From Colias croceus (lineage: Eukaryota > Arthropoda > Insecta > Lepidoptera > Pieridae), in contig NC_059537.1 of assembly GCF_905220415.1 (NCBI RefSeq), forward strand, positions 5,431,622 through 5,495,621: a DNA stretch of 64,000 bases. Reading direction: 5' to 3'. The notes below the pieces were generated by a model. It made no database searches. It saw only the letters and a list, made by a program, of their open reading frames with translations, and was not told where the DNA came from. Shown in pieces: positions 23,564 through 33,700 of the stretch. Positions within the stretch are counted from its first letter, which is position 1. The number at the start of each line of letters is the position of its first letter. The position numbers were made by a program, and so were the translations under genes.

Positions 23564-24082
23564 TGGTAACGCCAATATAATTAAAATAGTAAATGTAGAA
23601 ATTAAATGTTTATTATTTGTGGTGTATTCCTTCATCCTTCCCTACATACGAGCACAACCAATCACCGCGCGCTATTTAGCGCTCGTCACGTGACCTACCT
23701 ATGTCACGAACGACAGCCAGTAGTTCTCTCCGATCTTTAGCGAGGATCGGGACTCACCGCCGGAGAGCTTCCACGAGGCTCTCTAGATCATCAGGCATTG
23801 TGCTTTGTAACACCACCGGGGTATCCCGTGCCCCGGCCCTTGGTCGCGCTCACCGCCGCGTGTGTGTTTGTGTGGAGTGTTGGACTGGACCCGTTCTTGC
23901 CCGCCGCGAGCTGGAGGACCCTGACCGCGTGGCGCGGCGTGTGTTCTGGACGCTACTCCCTCCGACGAGGTATGTGCCGTGTGTTCCCGTCTTTCCCCTC
24001 TTTGCTAACACCACGTTGATCAAAATACAGTCCACTTTTATATCGAGAATACATTTACGTATTTTTTATATTGGCGCGACCA
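23564..24082 (+). repeat. BEL 3' LTR
   Basis: 519 bp, ending GGCGCGACCA followed by the CTGTT target duplication. It matches the 5' LTR except for about ten small differences. Confidence 0.85.
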
Positions 24083-25396
24083 CTGTTTATGGTCTCTAAA
24101 ATATTCTTCTGCTTTGGCCGGACTTATAAAAGAACGACTGCTTCCTGTATCTATGAGAAACTTTGCTTTTATTTCGGGAACTTTAATATGTGGTAATTTT
24201 AAGCTGCTGTCACAATAATTTAAATTAATTATTTCACTGTCTCGTCGGAGGCCGGTAACAGAAAATTCGTTATTGTCATTAAAATTGCTTTCAGTTACTT
24301 CCGGATCGGTAGAATCGTATAACTCGTTCGCGGCGTCTTCTTTATAATTTAAAGTTGAGTTATCGTAATTTTCATAATTTGGTTCATCGCAGTAATATAG
24401 ATTATGAGTTTCGTTGTGCCTTATAGGTGCCGTGCGCATTGATACATCGCTATTTAAGCCGGGGTTCGGTGCCTGGGCATGTTGTATGCCAAATTTAAAA
24501 CGAGGTTGGTCTGTTTGTTGATTTGGGATTCCAAATTTATAACCGGAATTTTGAAAAGGTCGCAATTGGTGGTTATTATTAGATTGTGTGCCAAATTTAT
24601 AGCCTTGGGCTTGTGGTGTTTGCCTTAACTGTTGAATAAAATTTGGTCGAGGTGGTTGCATTAAATTTGGTCGAGGTTGTTGAGCGAAATTCGGTCTATA
24701 ACCAATTGGCTGTTGAGGACTGCCGTATTTAAAGTTTTGATTTAAAGGCATCGTACTAAAATTAGGTTTTAATGGATTTTGGAAAGTGTTTTGAGTTATA
24801 GGTTTTGGCTTACTAGTCTTTGCGTTATATTGTTGTATAAAATTTACTTCTTCTGTAACTACGCTAAGTGCATTTTCTAAGTTTGTACAACCCCTTAATC
24901 TAACAATCCGGATCATGTCCTCCGGGAGGTTGTACAGAAAAACATTTAACGCAGTATTATTGTATATGATCATCTTCGCGGCTTTAACTCCTTCATCCGT
25001 GAGGCGGTTTACTTTTGAAAATAGGGAGCTTTTAACATTTTGTATTCTGTGGCAAAACTGTATGTAACTTTCACCTTGTTTTATTTTTAACCCTTCTAAT
25101 TCTAGTGCGATACATTCTTCCGATCGCGGGTCTCCGAAATGTTGGGTAAGTATTTCCTTTAATTCAGTCCATGAAGTTATATTTTGGTAATCACTAAGCA
25201 GTGAAGCTGCCTTACCGATAAGCCTACTCGTTATGGCATGATATACATATAAGTTTTGTGCGTTATTGTTCGCATCTTGGAATGATCTTATAATGTATTC
25301 GCTTTTATTGATAAATAGGTTTAACAGTTTTTCATCTCCATCAAATTTGGGGATGATACATAGTATTTCTCTTGGTATGAGTTTAATCTCTTCCAT
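24083..25396 (-). pseudogene. gag: Errantivirus gag and N-terminal protease, cut by the BEL insertion
   Basis: ATG at 25396 (MEEIKLIPREILCI). Residues 10-190 resemble the Gypsy-type capsid region (IIPKFDGDEKLLNLF; WTELKEILTQHFGDPRS). Residues about 195-310 are a Gln/Asn/Pro-rich tail with repeated PRPNF and FKFG-like units and no zinc knuckle, which is common in errantivirus Gag. The frame then runs into an aspartyl protease active site, FLIDTGSSRSF, near residue 418. At codon 438 the reading enters the BEL target duplication, and the frame ends inside the BEL LTR. Gag and protease share one frame here, whereas many errantiviruses separate them by a -1 shift. Gag itself looks intact; the protease is interrupted. 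Confidence 0.8.
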
Positions 25397-25412
25397 TTTG
25401 GTTCTTTTAGTT

Positions 25413-25488
25413 AGTTTTAGCGATTAAAACTCTAAATGTAATAAAGATAAAGTTTTAGCGATTAAAACTCTAAATATAATAAAGATAA
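25413..25488 (-). repeat. 38 bp direct repeat in errantivirus leader
   Basis: AGTTTTAGCGATTAAAACTC occurs at 25413 and 25451. The two 38 bp units are nearly identical, just upstream of the gag start. Confidence 0.75.
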
Positions 25489-25871
25489 CACTATTTTTTA
25501 CTAATAACTAACACTTAAAATTAAACACTAAAAATTACGACTTATCACGATAATTGCAACCAACAAAATCAAATAAACGTAATGATTAGGCCGACTATTT
25601 TGGGTCGGGGATTTCGTGAAAACAGGGAATGTGAAAAACAGGAGTGAAGAGGTTTACTCACAGACTGCTCGCTCCCATGTCCTTCACTTATGATCCTGGA
25701 TGCTCGTCCTTGAGGTCACAGTACGCGTTTCACTTCAGCGATTGAGTTTTACGCGTACGCGTCGCGGGAGAGTTATTTATTTGGTTCGAGGATACTCGTA
25801 CAAGCACCGCACTATCACAGATCCTTTTATAGGCTATAGTGTTAGCTCGGCAGCAGGATATTATCGAGTAT

Positions 25872-25887
25872 CCTACCGGCTGCGCCA
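25872..25887 (-). promoter_or_regulatory. Errantivirus primer-binding site (tRNA-Ser type)
   Basis: TGGCGCAGCCGGTAGG lies one base inside the 5' LTR on the element strand. It closely resembles the tRNA-Ser primer sites of errantiviruses such as 17.6 and 297. Confidence 0.75.
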
Positions 25888-25888
25888 C

Positions 25889-26136
25889 TCAAATTTCGAC
25901 GGACCGAAGGACGTTTTTTAAAAAGACAAGATTTAATTTAAACGTCTTTAATATGTGCTCTCTACATCCAGAATGAAAACTTAAACTATAAACTTATCGT
26001 TAAACAAAAATGCAACGCTGCAATCTATGTTCTAAGAAATACAAAATGCATTAAGGCGATGCAGGGTGGCCGTAGTTATGCTGCGTTAACAAATACGATA
26101 TCACATGCATGTACTGCGGGTTGCCCCGACATAACT
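25889..26136 (-). repeat. Errantivirus 5' LTR
   Basis: 248 bp, identical by eye to 15001-15248, and followed on the plus strand by AGGTAC, which also precedes the other LTR. Confidence 0.85.
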
Positions 26137-26221
26137 AGGTACATGGTGGTAGGTACACAATAAAGGTAGGTTGCACAATAAAGTATTTTTGTTTGTTTGT
26201 TTGTAGGCACTGCCTTACATA

Positions 26222-27472
26222 TGTGAGTATGGCCGCCAAATATTGTACAATAACAGTCGTGAAATCGTAACACACCGTAACATACGTGACTGATAGTAAC
26301 ATACGTGATTTTGTTAAGCGTAGTGTACATTACAACTAATAATGCAGGAGATTTTTTTTACATTTCTGTTTTATATTGTTAATTAAATTATTTGATTAAA
26401 TTACTTTAAAACTCAATAAAACAAATTTAAATATTAAAGAAAAAGTTTTATTTCTCAAATTTTGTATTTCTATAAGACTTACAAATGCAAGAATCATTCA
26501 CAACTTATGATATTAATTACGAATACGAATTATTATAGTAAAAAAGTTACTAACTTCCGAAACATATATAGTTTTTGAAGTGGGTTCTCTTTATGTAAAA
26601 AAGTAAATTTTTAACTTTAGATTCTCTAGTGAGTACTACCCCTAAGAGCCGCTCACGGATGTTACGTAACACAATAGTAACACATGGTATCATTCGTGAA
26701 TAAAAATATGGTTGGACATAACCTAAAAAGCCTTTATTCGCCAAAGTATTGTAGTAATAAGACGCCGCATAGTTTTATTTGTTACTAGAATACTAAAGCT
26801 ACACACATAATTTAAATAATATAGTAAATTTGTATTCTTACCTTGCATAATTCTCACTCAAAATTATAAAAATGTTGCGAAGCAAAAATGCCGACTACCT
26901 TTCGATTAACTTTGACAGTAACAAAATGGCGATTTTTTTTCTAAAGGTTGGCCAACATGTAAATCGGTGTTGCCACTACTTAAAAATATTTTTGTGGCTT
27001 GGATATCTAGTTATTTAGGGTGTTATTTTATGGTAACCGTGCGTGAAGTATCATTCGTGAAAAAAAGTGAGACATAGTTTTAAGTGAGTTTTATATTAAT
27101 TTCTTTTATGTTATTTTTATTAGAACTTGTTAAAACTATCCACAAGTTTACAGAATAATTTAGAAATACCAAAATTTTACAGGTATCAATAGATTTTTGC
27201 ATAATTTTGTGACTTCAAAGTGTGAGATGACTAAGTGGGACACATGATTTTAGTATGGAAAGGAAAATAAGCATTTCAAAAAAAAAATATTGAGCTTGTT
27301 AAAGGCACTCAAAATTAATTTAAATTATTAATATAATGATAAATATAACATAGTGAAGCTGAAACTATTTAAAAACTACCATAATTACTATATAAAAAAA
27401 TCTGGTGCTATATAAAATGACAAGGACATTTTTTTTTTCTTGAATGTACAATTTTTGGCGGCCATACTCATG
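26222..27472. mobile_element. Probable non-autonomous DNA transposon, 1.25 kb
   Basis: Inverted ends share GAGTATGGCCGCCAAA and then ATTGTACA (26225-26248 and the complement at 27445-27468), with TA outside both ends. The interior repeats GTAACATACGTGA-like and GTATCATTCGTGAA motifs near 26265-26310, 26680-26700 and 27035-27060. No transposase frame. The superfamily is not assigned; TA flanks would fit Tc1/mariner. Confidence 0.55.
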
Positions 27473-27474
27473 TA

Positions 27475-29460
27475 CAGTTATACACATAGTCCAAATGTAA
27501 TTTTGCACCTTTTGTAGAGTAAGTGCGCACGTTAATGTATATATTTTTTAATATAGAGTTTGTCTAAGGTTCGAATCTATAAATAAAACATATTTTATAT
27601 TTTTAATTGACGTAAGATTAACTTCCTAACTTCGTTTCTGATAAAAACTTTTATTCGTAGATATTAAAATCAAAAAAGTATTTACTATAATTGCGAACAA
27701 AGGCACGGGCAGAAGGCATGTCTAATTAATAACAGCACGATAAATTAATTAGATGTACTTTACTGTCTGTAATATATTGATAATCCTCAACACGGCCCAT
27801 GTTTGAAAGCGTATTTACTATATTGTATATGGAATTTGATATAAACAGAAATATATATGTGATAAATAAAATATGTGATAAATAAAATTTTTTATAAAAT
27901 ATTTATCATGAGGCAAACGTTGACATCACAATATATAGGTACCTAAGTGTATAGCTATAATAAATTATGCCTCTGACAGCCTATCTGATACTTTTTGATG
28001 TACATCATACATTATTTATCATTTTTACTGGCAGATAAATAGAAAATATCGGAAGCTGTGAAACCGGCCATCTTTTATTTTAATTCCTGCCCTCTCTTAT
28101 TTGACATTCATCTCCAAATAGTTTTTCCTGAACAAAAGAAACGGGAAGCTTCGTATCAGTTACCGTTCCTCACATTGACATATCAATCGTTCCCGCGCTT
28201 TTCACTGAAACGTAATGAGAATGATTCACATTGTCAGAAGACGAATCTATTCAAGCGAACAAAAGGAAGTAACTAATGTTTTCGATAACGTTATGAAGTG
28301 GGAAGTGGGAACAGATTACGCGACAGGATATGTATATGTACACGGTGTTTTTACTGAATATGAAAAAATTCTGCTCGAATTTTCATATAGGTATAATATG
28401 AACACGGGTGCATAATGTACCTACTGAAATAATTCTGATCTCTTTCTATTAGCAAAAAATGTCTCTCATCATGTATTTTTTCCAATCATAGTTTTATCTC
28501 CGTTTAATATACGACTTTATTCATTAGGTTTTTGCAAATATTAATTATACTAATTAATTATTATTATATGAGTAGGTATTAATTAATGTAATTATACCAT
28601 CAAATTATAGCCTTATTTGAAACTGGATTTCTTGAATAAAGTAAGTACCTATTATAAAATTTAATTCGAGTTACGCTAATTATTTCATATGGGAAGACCG
28701 ATTATAGGTAAGTGTTATTATACGCTTATAGGTATTTTCCATTGTATTTTTTTTTAATTAATAATAGCTAATAATTCTGTTGACTTTATAATGAGAAATT
28801 ATGTGAAGGACCAAATCGACCAAAACAATAGTTATGTGAAAGGCATCTTCCCTATTAAGTTGTATTATAGGTTGATTCTGTAAAAATATGTACAGTAATC
28901 CAAAATTAATAATGCACATGCAAATCTTCGCTAATTGTCGTATTTCCGAAGACACTCGAATCATTGAATCGTAAGAGCCCTAAACAACGAACTTGCATTT
29001 TACACCTTGTTCAAAAGAAATAGAAGTCAATTCATGGTCATACACAATCAAAAACAAATCGGGCGGTAGGTGACGGTAGCCTGTCAGTCAAAAAACTCAA
29101 AAATCCGTCAGTTGTCTTTAAATATTGGTGGTGACTGCACGTGTTCTCTCTGTGTGGAATTATATAGAGCTGCTATTACGTACCCTTCTTGGTTTTGTTT
29201 TTTAAGGTGAATTGAATTAATCGATGAAATGATTTACACAGGTGATGGCAGTAGGGAAAGTGAAAATGAAGAAGAGTTCCGATGTATCTAAAATGTCAGA
29301 AATAAAGATAATCCCTGATTTTAATTGTTTTTATTTTTTTTGTAATTGTCATAATATTGAAGAATGATCAGTACTGTAAATACTTTTGAACTGAGATTTT
29401 AATGATAAGATTTACATATATGGTTTAAATATAAACCTGTGTTTGAAAACCATACTTTAT
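27475..29460. other. Intergenic, no firm gene
   Basis: AT-rich. At 28980-29310 a less AT-rich stretch includes a possible short frame from 29230 (MIYTGDGSRESENEEEFRCI, then stop) followed by AATAAA-like sequence. It may be a decayed gene or retrocopy fragment. Nothing else is recognisable. Confidence 0.4.
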
Positions 29461-29680
29461 CTACACTAATATTATAAAGAGGAAAACTTTGTTTGTTTGT
29501 TTGATTGTGATGAATAGGCTCATAAACTACTGGACTGATTTTAAAAATTCTTTTACCATTCGAAAGCTACATTATCCACGAGTAACATAGGCTAGGTTTT
29601 ATCCCGGAAATCCCACGGGAACGAGAACTATGCGGGTTTTTCTTTGAAAACGCGGGCGAAGCCGCAGGCGGAAAGCTAGT
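29461..29680 (+). repeat. Interspersed repeat, family A variant
   Basis: Starts CTACACTAATATTATAAAGAGG and has GTTTGTTTGTTTG instead of the TCTGTCTGTC block. It ends with CCCACGGGAACGAGAACTATGCGGG and GGCGGAAAGCTAGT. The first 80 bases recur at 58949 and 63577. Confidence 0.7.
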
Positions 29681-30522
29681 ACAATATAAATTTTGTATTA
29701 TTTTAATCTTCTTTACTTCCATCATTACACCAGCTTCAGTAAGACACTTTAAAAGTACTATAAATTTTCCAAGTAAATCAATCCAACAAAGATAATATAT
29801 TCGTAATCGTGGGGTTATACTCGCTATTTACTTACAAGGAATTATCGAAACAAAATCGTTACTTACCTACAAATACATATTAATCTCTCTTAGCACAAAA
29901 CATATAATTTGACTAAATTATGCATGAAGAAAATGCATTTAATCGCTCTATATAGATAATATCATCTTCGGACTCTCCGAGAATATGACAGTTGCCGAAC
30001 AGTGACGAAGATTTCTATGCGCATTATTACTTTTGGATTACTGTATACAAAAAGGTAAATGGGACATTAATAAAAACCCAAAATGATTTGTATTCCATTT
30101 ATTAACATGTTTTATTGAATTGCACATTGAATACTAGTAAGTAATAACAATCAATATTTACATCTAAAATATTTAGCTTGAGCTTTGTAACGAAATTTTC
30201 ATTGTAATATACTATTTTTATGTTTTATAACCTTACCTATCTATTTGAGTAATTTTATCTTTGTGAGTAAAACAATTATTAATTTTGGTCGAAATTTCTG
30301 TTGAAGTTGAACCCTATATTTGAGAATCTGATAACAATTTCTTTATACATATAACTTTTCGAATCTAAATTAATCCTGTTCTTTAAATTAGTAATACAAT
30401 ATTTTAACACAAAATTCGTAAAATAAATTAAAAGATTCTAAATTAATTGATTTGCGTTTTAATAAACTATTACGATAAAAAAATATGCATAACTTAAAAG
30501 CAAGCTGAAAGAAAAATACGTT
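29681..30522. other. Intergenic downstream of the receptor gene
   Basis: AT-rich, no gene or structured repeat seen. It probably includes the end of the receptor 3' UTR. Confidence 0.5.
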
Positions 30523-30528
30523 TTTATT
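30523..30528 (-). terminator. Candidate poly(A) signal of the receptor gene
   Basis: AATAAA on the minus strand, about 225 bp after the stop codon at 30752. Other candidates lie further downstream near 30096-30118. Confidence 0.35.
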
Positions 30529-30751
30529 TTTATATACAAATAGATCTTCCAAATTGACTCATTACTTATCAGACACTACATTATAATTACGATCTATCTA
30601 CACATATAACCTAATTAAATATCTGTAAACTGTTGGCACATCTTTGGCACAAAATTTAATTTACTTTTAAAATGGAAACTGAAACATCTGTTGATATTAT
30701 TAAGATATTATCTTCATTAAGAGTGTAATAACGTATCAACGATTGTGGTCT

Positions 30752-33700
30752 TTAAGCCGGTGGTTTTAAGGGTGTATTTCCGACGTGAAGGTTCTTGAGT
30801 TGGGGTAGAAGAATGGCCCCGGTAGCGAGTGTAGTGACCAAAACGAATACCGCGAGGAGCGCGCGGTCCGCAACTACGGCCACCTGAGAAATTAAAAATT
30901 TTCTTTATTTTCGCTCGCTTCATTTACAGGCCTGCAGATATATTTTTCCTTCCGCATTCTTCCTAATTATAGAACTTAAAAAAGATTTTTCATCTGTAGA
31001 TGTAAGAACGGTTTCCATTCTAGCAATAAGAAAATATTTTTCTATGATTTACTGTTACTGTTACTTTTAGCTGTTTATTCTTCTTCTGTATTTACTGTTA
31101 TTTTTAGCTGTTTATTCTTGTTGTTCTATTTTTAACTTCTTATTGTAGAATAGTTTGTTGAACTCGAATAAGTATAGCATTGTCATTTAAATACAAGATA
31201 CAATAAAAAATGAAGTGTAACAGTTAAATTGGATTATCCGTAAATGTCGTTAACCCTAATTAAGGACTTCACGGAAAACCTTCGTTGTAATTTTATTTCA
31301 ACTTTATTCGGTCTTTTGATCAAACGGTCGCTGAAAAGGTGGTCATGTAGAAATAGATAATGATAACATTAATCAGAATGTATTATTAAGATATTATCAT
31401 AGCGTAGAAAAAGAATGTTTGGCTTATACTTAATCTGGAATGAATGATCGAAACAATACCTAAATTATTTTCTAGAATCTAGACAAATCCAAAAATTTCT
31501 GGTTTTGTTTTGTAAATTCGACGATTCCTCTTCTTTATCAATCGGGTCATTTATTTTGATGTAACTGAACACGTACATATTATATCAGTAAGACAAAAAG
31601 TATTACCACCACCACCACCTTCCATACTCTGATGTCTTACCTGCTTCCACTCAAGATTGGCTCTCTCCATCCGCTCACTAGCCGCCACGCGCTGCTCATG
31701 CCGGCTGGCTGCTTCACGCAGGGTGCACCCACAGCACACGCACCGGGGACACGCGCCGATACACCCCATAGTCTCGCCCGGACCACTCGAGACTGACCCT
31801 GAGATCGGGTTGCCACAATCTACGCAATAAGTGACTATTTAAAGATTGATATCTAGATTTTGTCGTCATCTTTCAAATGTGCCTGGCGGATTCATATTGA
31901 TTACAAAAATACTTTCTACTATAATTTAGTTCGCAATTCACGGAAGATGAGGTACACACTGAGATGAGGTACACAATCTACGTTCAATTAAGTGAACATA
32001 TTTTGATAGACTTGACGTCATTCAAGTGTTTCTGACTGTAGTAATATTGATCACACAAACATATTTTCTACTATAACATTCATATGGTTCCAAATATAAA
32101 ACATATTATGTATGACCATTGACCATGTTGATGGTTTGATAAAGAAAATCTTCAACAAAATGTTTCAACGAATATACTATACGAGGCTTTAGAACATCGT
32201 CATTCAAATGTCTCCAGTCTCCATTATATTGATAACACAAAATTGTTTTTAATTCTAATTAATATCGAAATGAATGGAATTTTTCATTATTATTCTGTAT
32301 TTCTTCCAATTATATTAATTATCCGCGGATTAATTTACATTTTACATTCCACGTGCTGTTTAACGATACAAACTATTTACTGTTGAATGTAATAAACTCT
32401 TAGAATTATTAAATTTAGACCAGTACCTAATCGTTAATATCCAAATATTCTTATTGTTTTAATTCGTTTTCTAATTAGCTCCCGAATATGTGTTGAATAA
32501 AGAATGTGTCTAAAATAGATTGCTCTTTCAAATACAAAAATATCTCCAGTGTAACTAGGAATGTATTCAAGAAGATAGAAATTAGTTCTCACTGAATGAG
32601 AAGTTTAAGCGCTCACACGTGTGATAATTATATTCACGCGCGCATTTGCTAAGAGCCTTTGTTTCCACTTTCAATTTAGTCTTCAATACCAAACGGGTGG
32701 AAAATGATTTGTTTATAAATGAGAAGCTATTGGAACACAACGTTAATTAACGCAACTTTCCCGCTTAAGACAATTTCAAAACAATGCTTGAAAACAAACG
32801 AACTTGAGATTGTATCTTAACAAATAACTCTGTGTTCCCTAATTAGTGCTAACTAGTAAATATTGATATAAATATGCGGCGTAAAGAAGAAAATTGTTGA
32901 AAAAACAAAATGGGAGAAATTACCAGTTTATAAAGGAACAATTTTCAGTGAACATGTAAAATATTTTAGCAATACATTTTAAATGTCATCGAAGAAGAAT
33001 AGAAAGCACAAATCTGTTTTCATTTTGAAATACAAAAACATGAAGAATGTGAGGTTCGGGGTAATGGCAACCATAACATCAGCGTTGAAAAGCCGCTGAG
33101 CCTATATTATATGCGCGGCGTCACACTGTCACAATACTAATTTACATATTGTATGTGCTATAGTACAAGTTATATGGGGAACAATCATCGTTAAACATAC
33201 CGGAGCTTCTCAAGAACGAAACAAAAGCAACTTTCAAAGCCTCGTACATACATAGTTCGCGTAGTTCTCAACCTGATAAGAGATAGTTACTCAAGTGATT
33301 GTGATTGTGGCGGGAAAATCGCGGCGAGGAAGGTGGAGCGGTACCATCGCAGTTGATCTCCGCTTTCAGCCGGGACCCGGTCCGCGGGTTTACTTGAACC
33401 CCAGCGGTCGTCACCAAGGCACTGTCCGACTGAGAACAAACAAAAAACTTGTAAAATCATATTATATGTATATTGTATAATGTTTGTGTTTATAATTTTC
33501 ATAAACATTTTGATAAAAGAATAAACTCGGGTAGTTAAAAGATTCATAGTTATTACAAATTAATGGAAAATCGGACTCTTGCAAACTTCTTGCAAATAAC
33601 TGCCAAGTTCGGAAATGGAATGAAGAGTTGGAAGTTGAACTTTAAAAACTGTAGCATTTCGCTCATTGGACCCAACAACAAGTTATGTACTTGGGTCTTT

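Larger units (their letters stand above)
17945..24082 (+). mobile_element. BEL/Pao LTR retrotransposon nested in the errantivirus
   Basis: 6138 bp element in opposite orientation to its host. The LTR ends form an inverted pair (TGGTAACGCCAATA and TATTGGCGCGACCA). CTGTT is duplicated on both sides (17940-17944 and 24083-24087), a 5 bp target duplication as expected for BEL/Pao. It carries a candidate primer site, a leader with a direct repeat, one long gag-pol frame, a repeat-containing 3' region and a G-rich tract before the 3' LTR. It lacks RNase H and integrase core sequence, so it appears non-autonomous. Confidence 0.9.
15001..26136 (-). mobile_element. Errantivirus-like Ty3/Gypsy provirus, internally deleted, carrying a nested BEL element
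   Basis: Two identical 248 bp LTRs bound the element, with AGGTAC directly outside both ends, consistent with a 4-6 bp target duplication. From right to left are: a primer site matching the 3' end of tRNA-Ser; a leader; gag running into an aspartyl protease; the nested BEL element (17945-24082); the protease tail fused directly to a pol C-terminal segment; env; a purine tract; and the left LTR. Without the insert it is about 5.0 kb, which is short for an errantivirus (usually 7-8 kb). No reverse transcriptase, RNase H or integrase catalytic motif is present, so it could only have moved with help in trans. Confidence 0.85.

Noticed and set aside
26076..26330. 84-codon frame next to the errantivirus 5' LTR
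   Set aside because: Its end is the LTR-encoded env tail read through the other LTR copy; the rest is flanking DNA.
28058..28415. Two overlapping frames of 72 and 66 codons
   Set aside because: They overlap in different frames, lack domains, and no splice sites extend them.
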